From the NCBI GenBank assembly GCA_006503475.1, contig RSEH01000317.1:1-49717 (forward strand): a stretch of 49,717 bases of DNA, given 5' to 3'. How positions within the stretch are numbered: position 1 is the stretch's first letter; the number at the start of each line of letters is the position of its first letter. The translations under genes were made by a program, and so were the position numbers. This stretch comes from Stentor roeselii. Its lineage: Eukaryota > Ciliophora > Heterotrichea > Heterotrichida > Stentoridae. Under the pieces are notes generated by a model. The model had not been told where the DNA came from. It did no database searches and saw only the letters and a program-made list of their open reading frames with translations. Positions 20,394 to 29,186 of the stretch are shown one piece after another.

Positions 20394-22142
20394 ATGGAAG
20401 ACCCAGTAAGTTTATCAGACACAGAAGACTACAGTCTCGACTCGAACTCTCTTCTGCACACTTCTCGCGACCATCAAGAGCACTTAATAATGACAATTGA
20501 GTTAGGTGACGGTCAACAAGAGCACATAAAAATAAATGCATCAGACGACCCAACCCATCTCGCCCACAATTTCATCTTGTCCCATCAACTAAGCCCTGAC
20601 CTTGAGCAGTCCCTGGCGGCTCTGATCAAGCAAAACATCGGCCTTCTTGACAAGCGTTCACAACCGAGCCCTTTATTCAAGTCTTCACTGTCAAACTACA
20701 ACTCTTTGACGAAGGAGCCTCCACAGTTCAGGTCCTTCGAAGCCCCGGGGGGCTCGCAGCACACTCCTCAGATAAACAAAAGGTCCTTGATGATCACTTC
20801 GAAGCAGTCTCGAGGAGATATCCACGAGAGACTTTATAAGTTAGCTGCGAGGAAAAAGGTCAAAGCTCCTGTTGAGAAGGACAGTCAGAGCACTAATGAA
20901 AAGTCAGTCCCGTCATTTTACAACCCAGGAGAAATTCTTTATATCAAAGGAATGGCCATGCAGCACTCGAAGAGAAGGTTCACTGAAGAGCTCTCGAAGG
21001 AAAAAATGATTCAGAGCTCGAAAGAACTCACGTTCAAACCAAGTATCAACCCAGGACAGAGCAGATATGATGAACGTCCTGAAGATGTTCTGTTGAAAAA
21101 GGCGAAGGACTATGAAGCTCATAAAATTTTACTTAAGGAAAAGTTTTTAAGGGAAGAAACGAAAGAATGCTCTTTTCAACCTAATCCTTCGAAGGAACAT
21201 TTGAGAGGATCTGACAGGAAAGTCCATGATGATCTTTATAAAGAGTCTTTTGTTAGAATGGAAAAACAAAATGAGTTGTCTACGAAAAGACTTTTTCCTT
21301 TTGAACCTAACCCTGATAAGCCTAAAGCACCTCGGAAAGAAAGCCAAGATGAGTTCATTGATCGGCTTTTGAACTCGAAGCAGAAACTTTATGAGGAAAT
21401 GGAAAAACTTAGGACATTGCAAGATGTCGACTACGACGTTGCCACCGGCAGAAAGTTCTTCGCCCCTGAAGTCAACTCATACCCCGAAGCCAGCCACCGT
21501 CGTCGAGACAAAGACATCTGGCAATACCTATACGATCTAAAAGACACCAAAAAAGAAAACATAAAAAAACTGCTAAAAGAAGAAGAAAAATCTTGGAAAA
21601 CTTCATCAACCCTAAAAATCGGAAACCAGTCTCAAAAAGTCTTCGAAAAGTTCAGAAACAAACAATACAAAAACCTTTTTCTCTTAATGGACAGTGACCA
21701 AGACGGTAAAATTTCCGCTGATTCAATCGATTTAAGTGGAATCGATCAGAAAAAACTCGAGATTTTATCTCCACTCTTAGAACATCTTCTAAACTCCGGA
21801 GACGACATCGACTTCGAAGCCTTTTCAACTCACTTAGAGCAGTTAAGGAATCACCTGGACCTAACAAACAAAGACATAATTTTAAGCAGAGATAAAAAAG
21901 TAGAAATACCTGAAATCGACCCTTTCCCTCATTTAAACCCAAACACGATTGAGATTTACGAGCGAATCCGTCCCGAAGAAGGTTTATACGACCGAGGAGT
22001 AAAGGAAAAGATCGTCAGTCAATTACGAAACGAGAAGAAAAAACAACTGAAAGAAGAAGAAAGTGTAAAAGACTGCAGCTTTAAACCTGTCCTTGTGAAT
22101 GGCGGGAGAATCGGATATCTGAGTGAATATTTAACTAGTTAA
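20394..22142 (+). CDS. EF-hand protein with repeated FxPN motifs (582 aa)
   Basis: Acidic N-terminus, then a long charged helical region in which a short motif recurs: FKPSINPGQS, FQPNPSKEH, FEPNPDKPK, FAPEVNSYP and, at the end, FKPVLVNGG. These are separated by about 45-60 residues of Lys/Glu-rich helix. One canonical EF-hand loop (DSDQDGKISADSI) lies near residue 430, with a possible degenerate partner about 35 residues later. Ciliate and trypanosome axonemal or cortical proteins often have this FxPxxN-type repeat layout, so a calcium-responsive cytoskeletal role is plausible but inferred. The stop is 4 bp from the convergent CKS1 stop. Confidence 0.7.
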   Translation: MEDPVSLSDTEDYSLDSNSLLHTSRDHQEHLIMTIELGDGQQEHIKINASDDPTHLAHNFILSHQLSPDLEQSLAALIKQNIGLLDKRSQPSPLFKSSLSNYNSLTKEPPQFRSFEAPGGSQHTPQINKRSLMITSKQSRGDIHERLYKLAARKKVKAPVEKDSQSTNEKSVPSFYNPGEILYIKGMAMQHSKRRFTEELSKEKMIQSSKELTFKPSINPGQSRYDERPEDVLLKKAKDYEAHKILLKEKFLREETKECSFQPNPSKEHLRGSDRKVHDDLYKESFVRMEKQNELSTKRLFPFEPNPDKPKAPRKESQDEFIDRLLNSKQKLYEEMEKLRTLQDVDYDVATGRKFFAPEVNSYPEASHRRRDKDIWQYLYDLKDTKKENIKKLLKEEEKSWKTSSTLKIGNQSQKVFEKFRNKQYKNLFLLMDSDQDGKISADSIDLSGIDQKKLEILSPLLEHLLNSGDDIDFEAFSTHLEQLRNHLDLTNKDIILSRDKKVEIPEIDPFPHLNPNTIEIYERIRPEEGLYDRGVKEKIVSQLRNEKKKQLKEEESVKDCSFKPVLVNGGRIGYLSEYLTS

Positions 22143-22146
22143 TGAT

Positions 22147-22410
22147 TTAAACGCGCATACACATACCTGTCAGCGGGTCAGTCCCCAGCGGTCTTCTAAA
22201 CAATAAAATATGCGGCTCAGGCTTGTGCACTTCATAATGAACCCACCCTCGACTCTGCTGCACTCCAAGCGACCTCCACTCGCCCTCGGTCAGTAGTCGT
22301 CCTCTTGGCATGACTTTAAAAACGTTCTTCGGAAGATGAACATGGCGATATTCGTAGCTTTCATCTGTGTACTTCTCGGAGTACTCGATTTCATTTGGAA
22401 AATGAGGCAT
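22147..22410 (-). CDS. CKS1: Cyclin-dependent kinase regulatory subunit CKS1/Suc1 (87 aa)
   Basis: Complete CKS protein of normal length. The diagnostic sequence is intact: [19 protein letters not shown], the [19 protein letters not shown] stretch, and [14 protein letters not shown], including the HxPEPH hinge and the anion-pocket Arg and Trp residues. CKS binds CDKs and phospho-threonine on CDK substrates and is needed for cell-cycle progression. The start is the only ATG that fits. It lies 78 bp from a divergent start. Confidence 0.97.
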   Translation of the reverse strand: MPHFPNEIEYSEKYTDESYEYRHVHLPKNVFKVMPRGRLLTEGEWRSLGVQQSRGWVHYEVHKPEPHILLFRRPLGTDPLTGMCMRV

Positions 22411-22488
22411 TTTTATTAATATCCTTCATATTTTAAACAACCGCCGTAGAATTGACTGTCTTTCCCTGGATTCTTATTAATAACGAAA

Positions 22489-23442
22489 ATGGATTCAAAT
22501 TATCAATTTTCAAATAATCTCCGACAATGTTTTCAGGACTCGACTGATTTTTCTAGAAGTTCTGGAAATCAGTCTTTTACTTCTACGAAAAGATTGCAAG
22601 TCGCTGGGTGTTCTTCTGTTAGCTCTGAGAAAGGCTTTACTCAGAAAAGCTTTGAATTTTGTAAAGGTTTTAATCGAATTCACAAGAATCAAGGCGTGAG
22701 TAGTTGTGAGAGAAGTGAGGAGAGTAGTCAAAGGACTTATAGTAAAGAGATGTTGTATAAAGGAAGTCAAAAAAGTGACATGCAAAGTGACAGGACTTCT
22801 CGAGGCTCGACTACTCCTCAACCTGTAATTGAAAAAAACAGAAATTCCAGAACTACAGATGAAAGAAAACCTTTAAGACCAAGGACTCCAACACTACCCA
22901 TTTCCAAAGCTCCTGAAAACATCTCTGTAGAAATTTCAGGAGTTTCAGGTTTCGACGCAGAACATAAACTTCGTAAACTCTGTGAAGGTTTCCACATAGT
23001 ATCACTACAAGCACCTTGTGACAGTATAACTGGAACTTCACTAGGCAAGGCAGGACTTGTTCTGAAATCCAGCAGGTCTTGTTTAAAACAACTGGAAATC
23101 AACCTCTTGTCCCAAGGCCTTCAAGTTTCTGAGAAGCCGAAGCAAGTAGGAAAGAAAAACAACTACTCTTCACTTGCAACTGTTCATTTTTTAGACCCTT
23201 TCGTCAGTAGTTCTTCTAAAGGTCGTCATCATCTTGAAACAAGTGAGAATCTATTTGGAAGTAGCTCAGGTGTTGGAAGGTTTCATTCAAAAAAAAGACT
23301 GGAAGACCCACAAGCCCTGGTCCTTCAGTCCTGGGACTCTGTTAGAAGACCTTCGAAGCCCTCTGCAAGTGTGAAAAGTTTGACCACTGCTCCGAGTTAC
23401 ATGCGAAGTACTCAAAGCTCAATGCAGAAATTCAGGAATTAA
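22489..23442 (+). CDS. Hypothetical Ser/Arg/Lys-rich protein (317 aa)
   Basis: Not recognised. The protein is Ser-rich and basic throughout, predicted largely disordered, with no membrane segment or signal peptide. A more ordered patch lies at residues 150-215 (FDAEHKLRKLCEGFHIVSLQAPC). The gene has ordinary codon usage and ends in TAA, 6 bp from the stop of the convergent kinase gene. Confidence 0.65.
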   Translation: MDSNYQFSNNLRQCFQDSTDFSRSSGNQSFTSTKRLQVAGCSSVSSEKGFTQKSFEFCKGFNRIHKNQGVSSCERSEESSQRTYSKEMLYKGSQKSDMQSDRTSRGSTTPQPVIEKNRNSRTTDERKPLRPRTPTLPISKAPENISVEISGVSGFDAEHKLRKLCEGFHIVSLQAPCDSITGTSLGKAGLVLKSSRSCLKQLEINLLSQGLQVSEKPKQVGKKNNYSSLATVHFLDPFVSSSSKGRHHLETSENLFGSSSGVGRFHSKKRLEDPQALVLQSWDSVRRPSKPSASVKSLTTAPSYMRSTQSSMQKFRN

Positions 23443-23448
23443 CTTAAT

Positions 23449-25470
23449 CTATAAATACACGTCTTCTATTGTCAGAAATGATGACTTTAGCAGTCCTAGT
23501 TCCATTTCAACGTTTTCTATTGTTGCTTTGTGGGATTTTATCACTTTTAAACAGGCTTCGTGTGATGCTCGCGCCTCGTCAACTCTACGACGGGCTAAAA
23601 AAATCTTTTCTTTTAGGTTTTTCAGTTTTTCACTTGCGTGAAGGACTTCAATTCGACCGATTTCTAAGTTTTTCGCGGTTTTTCTAGAGTTTTCTAGTAA
23701 ATTCTCTAAACTTTTCTTGGATTCCAGGTACTTCGAGTGGTCACATCTTTGAATTTTCAGTGAAACTGCTTCTTTTTCACTCCAGGTTTCTTTAAAAAGT
23801 TTTTTTTTCGAGTCTAAAAATTCGATTTTGATTTTTTCTAGTTCGAATTCTTTGAAAGACAAGTTGTCTTCTACTTGTTTTACTTTTGTTTCAAAATCGA
23901 GAAACTGGAGGATTTTTGACTTGTTTTCTTTGATGAAAGTCATGAGTTCCCTGGCAGATTTATTTTCAGGAGTCTCTAAAACTGGAAGTTTTGTTTCATT
24001 TTCTAGAATTTTCGCTTTTAGGCACTCGTAAGAAATTTGAAGCTCTGTGATCTGTGACTGGCTGTTTTTATGAAGCACGGTTCCTTTACTTTTCAGCTTT
24101 TTCAGGTAATTTCGCATGTTTTGCTCGTATCTTGTTTTATCTTCAAGTTGATATCTTGATTCTTCCAGCTTTTCTTTGCTTAAAACTTGTTTTTTCTTCA
24201 TTTCCTGGATTTTTTCATCTTTTTCTTCAAGATCTGCTTTTTTTGAAGCTATTGCTGATTCAAGTTTCGCTTTTTGCTGAATTTCTAAAAGTCTTTCCTG
24301 TAAAATTTCACAATCAGCTATTTTTTCCTGAAGTCTTTGAATATTTTCATCGACTTCTAAAACATTTTTTCGCTTTTGAAGGATTTTTTGCTGTAAAAGG
24401 TCTTCTTTTCGTTCATCATTTAGAATTGTTTCAATTGCGACTCGTATTTGAGTCTTAAGGATTTTAACGATTTCATTTCGAGCTTCGATTTCTTCTCTAA
24501 AAGCGACAAGGCTTTCTCTGAAGCTGTTTGTGATGCTTTCTAAAGGTTTCGGGGACTTTGAAGGATTTGGAGATTTTGATGAAGAAGGGACTGTGATTTG
24601 TTTCAAGGTGTTTGGGGAGGCTGAAAAAATTTGGAACCATTCGTGAGACTTTATTGATTTTATTGATATTCGCTTTTGAGGGTCTTTTTCTAGGATTTGT
24701 TGGAGAAGAGAACGGAGAGGAGAGGAAATGTGAGAAGAGAATTTTATTTTTCCTTTTGAAATGTTTTCCATTAGGGCTTCTTTTGTTGGAGCTTTGAATG
24801 GAGTGTGGCCTGAAACCATCTCGAAGAGAAGGATGCCGAGACACCAGATGTCGACTGAAGGGGTGTGGCCAGACTCTTTCACCATTTCAGGACACAAATA
24901 CTCATAAGTTCCACAAACAGTATACCTCTGAGCCCCCTGATCACCAGAGTAATAATTCGACCATCCAAAATCAGTAAGTTTAAGATTCCCATCACAATCC
25001 AAAATAATATTCTCCGGTTTAATATCCCTATGAATAATAATCGGTTTCCTAGAATGTAAATATTCAACAGCATCCAAAACCTGCCTAAAATAAAAAAACG
25101 CTTTTTTTTCTTCAAACTTTCCCTCTTTAGCCAACTTCTGAAACAAGTTTCCCCCCTCAGCGATTTCCATCACAAGATAAAAATTTTTCACTTCTTCAAA
25201 ATGATGAAAAAGTTTGATAACATTAGGATGATTGATCTTATACATAATCAGTACTTCTCTTCTAAACTGTTCAATCATTTTGACAACTCTGTCCTTTGCG
25301 ACTTGTTTACAAGCAAAGACTTTTGCATTCTTTTTATACCTGATTCTCCAGACCTGCCCAAAGGCTCCATCTCCAAGTTTACATTCAAAAGAGTAGTCTT
25401 TTTTGCTGGTTTCTTTTTCCCCTTCAAAGGGCGGTGGAGGAAACAAGAGTTTTTTGGCAGGTTTGTTCAT
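23449..25470 (-). CDS. Aurora-like Ser/Thr protein kinase with long C-terminal coiled coil (673 aa)
   Basis: Kinase domain at residues 28-285, all key residues present: the G33-x-G35-x-x-G38 loop, K55, HRD with catalytic D149, and DFG at 167-169. The activation segment reads DFGWSNYY then VCGTYEYLCPEM, closest to the Aurora family (DFGWS, CGTxDYLPPEM). Residues 310-670 are Lys/Glu/Leu-rich heptad-like sequence, a long coiled coil that animal Auroras lack. It could localise the kinase to the cytoskeleton, basal bodies or spindle. Because the coiled coil is unusual, an Aurora/PLK-related or ULK-like ciliate expansion is an alternative. The start lies 15 bp from the divergent ATG at 25486. Confidence 0.85.
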   Translation of the reverse strand: MNKPAKKLLFPPPPFEGEKETSKKDYSFECKLGDGAFGQVWRIRYKKNAKVFACKQVAKDRVVKMIEQFRREVLIMYKINHPNVIKLFHHFEEVKNFYLVMEIAEGGNLFQKLAKEGKFEEKKAFFYFRQVLDAVEYLHSRKPIIIHRDIKPENIILDCDGNLKLTDFGWSNYYSGDQGAQRYTVCGTYEYLCPEMVKESGHTPSVDIWCLGILLFEMVSGHTPFKAPTKEALMENISKGKIKFSSHISSPLRSLLQQILEKDPQKRISIKSIKSHEWFQIFSASPNTLKQITVPSSSKSPNPSKSPKPLESITNSFRESLVAFREEIEARNEIVKILKTQIRVAIETILNDERKEDLLQQKILQKRKNVLEVDENIQRLQEKIADCEILQERLLEIQQKAKLESAIASKKADLEEKDEKIQEMKKKQVLSKEKLEESRYQLEDKTRYEQNMRNYLKKLKSKGTVLHKNSQSQITELQISYECLKAKILENETKLPVLETPENKSARELMTFIKENKSKILQFLDFETKVKQVEDNLSFKEFELEKIKIEFLDSKKKLFKETWSEKEAVSLKIQRCDHSKYLESKKSLENLLENSRKTAKNLEIGRIEVLHASEKLKNLKEKIFLARRRVDEARASHEACLKVIKSHKATIENVEMELGLLKSSFLTIEDVYL

Positions 25471-25485
25471 TAAAGGTGATTATAT
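25471..25485. promoter_or_regulatory. 15-bp divergent intergenic gap
   Basis: Only 15 bp (TAAAGGTGATTATAT) separate the start codon of the minus-strand kinase from the plus-strand ATG at 25486. Any promoter elements must lie here or inside the genes. Confidence 0.4.
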
Positions 25486-25650
25486 ATGAATTTTATAAGA
25501 GTTGCTTGTTGGAAAGTCTGGAATAAGTATCAACTAAGGCGACTTGCTGATACTCGAGCAGCGATGCACCTTGCCAAGTTCATCACAAAGGAGCATCTTA
25601 TAGGATTAGACAAGAAGTTCAAGTGGGTCGTGGTAACTAAAGAAATTTAG
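25486..25650 (+). CDS. Small hypothetical protein (54 aa)
   Basis: A 54-codon frame from ATG to TAG, starting MNFIRVACWKVWNKYQLRRL and ending FKWVVVTKEI. Composition is clearly coding-like (basic, three Trp, good codon mix) and it fills the space between two neighbouring genes. It may be a small mitochondrial or ribosomal subunit, but I do not recognise it. The next gene starts 8 bp after its stop. No 15-16-nt intron joins the two. Confidence 0.5.
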   Translation: MNFIRVACWKVWNKYQLRRLADTRAAMHLAKFITKEHLIGLDKKFKWVVVTKEI

Positions 25651-25658
25651 TCTTATAA

Positions 25659-25841
25659 ATGGGAAAACAGCTAAAAAAGAAGAGAAAAGGCAAAAAAAAG
25701 CTAAGTAAAGAAGAACAGGCCTTGATTCAAGCCTCTCAATATAGAAAAAAAGCTCCTAGAAGAAAAGTAGAAGCAAAAGTAAGCATTTTTAAAGAAGCCT
25801 TTCAAGGAAAAGGGTCACAATTCAAACTCTTCGGGGAATAG
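25659..25841 (+). CDS. Small very basic protein (60 aa)
   Basis: The N-terminus is a dense Lys/Arg cluster (MGKQLKKKRKGKKKLSKEE) like a nuclear or nucleolar localisation signal. The C-terminus is AFQGKGSQFKLFGE. The ATG abuts TATAAATG. A nucleolar or ribosome-associated role fits the composition but is inferred. Its stop is 19 bp from the stop of the convergent gene at 25861. Confidence 0.6.
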   Translation: MGKQLKKKRKGKKKLSKEEQALIQASQYRKKAPRRKVEAKVSIFKEAFQGKGSQFKLFGE

Positions 25842-25860
25842 ATAGTTTAACATACTTTAG

Positions 25861-26250
25861 CTACCTGCTGCCTTTAAACAGCTTCAAATGTTTTCGACTC
25901 ATTCCACTGTACCTCGACTTCCAGTCGTTATCTTCCTCGTTTTCCAATCCGATTTTTGAATGAAAAATTCCTAAATCCTTTCTTTTTCCTTGTTTCGGCC
26001 TGATTTTCGCTGAATTCACCTCATTTCCGTACTTTTTACTAAGAACTTCAAATCGTGACTCGAAAGGGTGCAAAGGAGGAATTTTTTCTTTCGGGATTTT
26101 CAGCTTTTTCAAGTGAGTCTGTCGAAAATCACTTGATTTTACAGGTTGACAAGAACTATGACGGGCGTTTTCAAGATACGCGACGGCTGATTTAAAGATG
26201 GAAATATCGAAAGAGTCGAGAAGTTGTTTGTCCTTTGGGGAGAGTTCCAT
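25861..26250 (-). CDS. Hypothetical protein (129 aa)
   Basis: Not recognised. An N-terminal helix (residues 4-32) is followed by a charged, Lys-rich and probably disordered region, and a basic tail YSGMSRKHLKLFKG. The overall look (short, basic, with KKYGNE and RPKQGKRKD patches) would suit an rRNA-processing or chromatin factor, without proof. Divergent from the DHHC gene with 41 bp between start codons. Confidence 0.6.
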   Translation of the reverse strand: MELSPKDKQLLDSFDISIFKSAVAYLENARHSSCQPVKSSDFRQTHLKKLKIPKEKIPPLHPFESRFEVLSKKYGNEVNSAKIRPKQGKRKDLGIFHSKIGLENEEDNDWKSRYSGMSRKHLKLFKGSR

Positions 26251-26291
26251 AGTTTATTTAAATGGAGAGATTTGAATAGGTAATATTTTAT

Positions 26292-26993
26292 ATGCAGAAA
26301 GTTCGAAAGTCAGGAATTGAATGTCCTTGGAGTCTTTGCCAGAGTCTTTCAATCTTTGTTTACCTTGGAAGTGCTTTGGTGCTTTTGATTCAAGTCTTTC
26401 CGGAAATGCCTGTTAAGGTAAAAATACCCTCATATGTGTTGTTTTCAATGAGTTTTTTCTTTACTTTTTACTATTACTCAAGACTTACTCTCTCTGACCC
26501 GACAGACCCACTCGTGAATAGGTTTAAAGCGGAAAGTAATTCAAAGTAATTCTTATAAAGCATTAAAAATGACTTGCAAGTCAAAAGCTCATGCTTTTGT
26601 AATTGTTGCATGTCACCAGTCACGTCTTCTAGAAGTAAGCATTGTGTGAGATGTAATCGATGTGTGTTGATTTTTGACCATCATTGCAAGTTCGTGAATA
26701 ACTGTGTTGGCAGGTCAAACTACCCCCTTTTCTTAAAGCTTATCATTTCTCTTCAGTTCCTCGAGACAATCTTTTTACTCTGTTCCTGTTTTTTCATCTT
26801 TCAAAACTATTCAACCTTAGGCCCATCAGATATTTTCACAGTAGTTCTTTTCTTGAAAAGTCTTTCAATTTTCTTCTTAAACGGGTACCTGCTAATCTTC
26901 CACATCTTCATCTCTCATCGAAAGCAAACCACTTACGAGTTCATGATTCTCAGGCTGCAAAAGCGACAAGTTTCTCCAGACGAGTCCAAATAA
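26292..26993 (+). CDS. DHHC palmitoyltransferase, one 15-nt intron (228 aa)
   Basis: Exons 26292-26545 and 26561-26993 join in frame. The protein S-acylates cysteines of membrane proteins. Two N-terminal membrane helices span about residues 15-33 and 45-63. The Cys-rich domain is in exon 2 ([20 protein letters not shown]), with the catalytic DHHC at residues 124-127, followed by [12 protein letters not shown]. Two more helices follow, near residues 145-165 and 175-200. The DPxx motif appears before the intron as TDPLVNRF. It is slightly short for the family but has all essential parts. Without splicing, a TAA inside the intron ends the protein after exon 1. Confidence 0.93.
26546..26560 (+). 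other. 15-nt intron in the DHHC gene
   Basis: GTAATTCTTATAAAG. Removal joins AA and C to make AAC and restores the frame from the first helices into the DHHC domain. A second GTAATT lies 10 bp upstream at 26536 and would give a 25-nt, frame-breaking intron with the same acceptor. Confidence 0.92.
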
Positions 26994-27001
26994 CTGAGTT
27001 A

Positions 27002-27628
27002 CTAACTAATCACTTCAGCATTATCGACTTTCAAATTAAGTCGTTGCAGACAAATCGTCAATTCCAGCTGCCCATGAAAGACTTTTTTCATACAAAAAAC
27101 GATTTCTTTCATCAGTTCTTCTCGACTTTTATGTTCTTCTAGACTTTGAATATTTTTGCCTTCTGAGGACCTTTTTAACTGTTTTAACTTCTTGCCAAGA
27201 CTGATGATGTACAAATAATGACTTCGGTCAGTGATTGAACCGAATTGTTCTGCCCTGTCACAGATTTTTTCCCAGTCTTCCAGGGAAACTTTTGAAAAAA
27301 CTTGATAGTCCCCCCATATTTTTAATAGTTTTCTTACTTCCACTATTGTTGAAAAGTCGGAACATACTAAATTTATCGCACGACTCATGGAAAACTGGAA
27401 TAAAGAACGAGTCACTTCAGATACTGAATTGCGGATCAGGTCGTTGCATAGGAAAAGAAGTGAAAGACGCTGAGATGAGACTTCTAAGGACTTGCTCCAT
27501 GTGTCGATTAACTTCTGGATTTGTGTTGGGTGGTTTGAGATGAAGTCTAAGCATTTGCTGGTCAAGGTGAATATTTTTTCTCTTGATAGGTCAAGTTTTT
27601 CCATCATGTCTTTGATCTCTGCTGTCAT
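27002..27628 (-). CDS. CID domain protein, RPRD1/Rtt103-like (208 aa)
   Basis: Residues 10-135 fit the CID (CTD-interacting domain) superhelix. Recognisable parts are the early LTSKCLDFISNH helix, the strongly conserved LSLLFLCNDLIRNS (family LxLLYLxNDVIQNS) and LLKIWGDYQVFS (family LLxIWexRxVf). These proteins bind the phosphorylated C-terminal tail of RNA polymerase II and act in termination or mRNA processing. The C-terminal 60 residues are helical, like the RPRD dimerisation coiled coil. The stop is 8 bp from the stop of the convergent DHHC gene. Confidence 0.85.
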   Translation of the reverse strand: MTAEIKDMMEKLDLSREKIFTLTSKCLDFISNHPTQIQKLIDTWSKSLEVSSQRLSLLFLCNDLIRNSVSEVTRSLFQFSMSRAINLVCSDFSTIVEVRKLLKIWGDYQVFSKVSLEDWEKICDRAEQFGSITDRSHYLYIISLGKKLKQLKRSSEGKNIQSLEEHKSREELMKEIVFCMKKVFHGQLELTICLQRLNLKVDNAEVIS

Positions 27629-27818
27629 TTATTGGGGGTGTTGAGGTTGAAGGATTTTTTTTGAGTTTTTAAGGATTTTTGTTATATTTTACAATGTGAT
27701 GAAAGTTTTTTAGAAGATGATTCGTTTTCTTTTGATATTGATTTATTGGAAGAGATTTTTAGAGTTTTCTGTTTTTTTATTCATTTTTATTAAGTTTTTA
27801 TTGTCTATAATTAGAGGA

Positions 27819-29180
27819 ATGGAAGACTATTTGATTTGTAAAGTCTGCTATGCTCGGCCGAATCAAGCTGAAAGTGAATATTATTATTGTAATAATTGCA
27901 GTAAGATGAATTTAGAATGTTTTATTTGTATTCATATGTATCCTACTGGATATGATTCTCAACATCAGTATACGTATATAAATAAATGCCAAAAATGCAA
28001 ATCGACTGATTGTTTGTATCGCTATAATCAGTAATTGCTAATAAGACCTGAATCAATAGTTCTTCCTGCTAAAAATGATGATGATTTACTACATTCGAAT
28101 AACAATAACAGAGATATATATTTATCCCAAACAGTTGATTACTTAAAAACAACTCAAGGGTATCAAAATGATAATGAAGCATTAAACCATCTTCAAGGTT
28201 TCAATAGTTCAGATTACTATAACACTCTTCCAGCAAACCACCAACCAGAATATATGAACCCAAGAGCCTCTCAAATAATAAAAAGCGTAGTTTCGCATAG
28301 ATTAAGTTCAATTCCATTCAACTGCTATCATATGAACCCAAACAACTATTACGAGATACAAAAAGTCATTGGAAAAGGTGGTAGTGGAATAATATACCTG
28401 GCAAAAAACAAGCAAAATCAAGCAAATTATGCTATAAAGGAAGTGGAAATTTTTCCTGGTGATGAGGAACAATTGCAAGATGAAATCAAAGTAACTATGG
28501 ATATGAATTCTGAGAATATTATAAAATATCATGAATGTTATTTTTATGATCGCAAGTTTTGGATTGTTGAAGAACTTATGATGTGTTCCTTGGCTGATAT
28601 GATTCTTGATATTCCAGGTCGAATACCTGAATGCATTATTTCTTATATTTTGATGATGATTCTTAGAGGTCTTTTTGAAATGCACAAAAGAAGACGCATT
28701 CATCGTGATATCAAATCGGATAATGTTTTGATTTCTTGTTTTGCTGATATTAAACTTGCTGACTTGGGATATGTGGCCCAGCTTGATGCAAAACGACCTA
28801 CTAGGACAACCCTCGCTGGAACTTTATTTTGGATGCCTCCTGAGATCCTCAATGAACAACCTTACACTGAAAAAATTGATATTTGGAGTCTCGGAATCGT
28901 GGCTCATGAACTAGCAACAGGAGAGCCTCCTTATTACAGATGTCAAAAGCACCTAGTTATGGCAAACATAAAAAATCGCGAATCTCCAAAACTTGACCAA
29001 ACCAGATGGTCACAAATGTTTGTAAACTTTGTAGACTGGTGCCTAGTAAAAAACCCTAATGAAAGAGCAGATGTGTCTTTTTTACTTGCTCATCCATTCT
29101 TAAAAACGAATCAAGCCACTTACGAGCAGTTTTGGTACTTCTACCAAAACTGGCTAAAAAATCGTGGCCGAGGTAGTTAG
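27819..29180 (+). CDS. STE20/PAK-like protein kinase with N-terminal Cys-rich zinc module (448 aa)
   Basis: Exons 27819-28030 and 28046-29180 join in frame across a 15-nt intron. I chose the ATG at 27819. The 34 in-frame codons upstream are T-rich and hydrophobic, so an N-terminal membrane segment cannot be fully excluded. Residues 1-70 hold paired cysteines (CKVC, CNNC, CFIC, CQKC and one more), probably binding zinc. The kinase domain begins around residue 180 (GKGGSGIIYLAKN), with AIKEVE, HRDIKSDNVLI and GTLFWMPPEIL, the STE20/PAK signature pattern. The DFG motif is replaced by ADLG, which retains the Mg-binding Asp. A PAK-type cascade kinase regulated by its N-terminus is likely. Confidence 0.9.
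28031..28045 (+). other. 15-nt intron in the PAK-like kinase gene
   Basis: GTAATTGCTAATAAG. Splicing joins CA to A (CAA, Gln71), followed by PESIVL, and keeps the frame. If retained, the first codon read across the junction is CAG followed by an immediate TAA stop. Confidence 0.92.
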
Positions 29181-29186
29181 TTTAAT

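Noticed and set aside
25633-25650. Possible 18-nt intron joining the 54-aa and 60-aa small genes
   Set aside because: Removing it leads to a stop after a few codons, and the size differs from the 15-16-nt class.
27717-27818. 34-codon hydrophobic N-terminal extension of the PAK-like kinase
   Set aside because: T-rich DNA gives chance hydrophobic residues. The ATG at 27819 starts directly before the Cys module. Not fully excluded.
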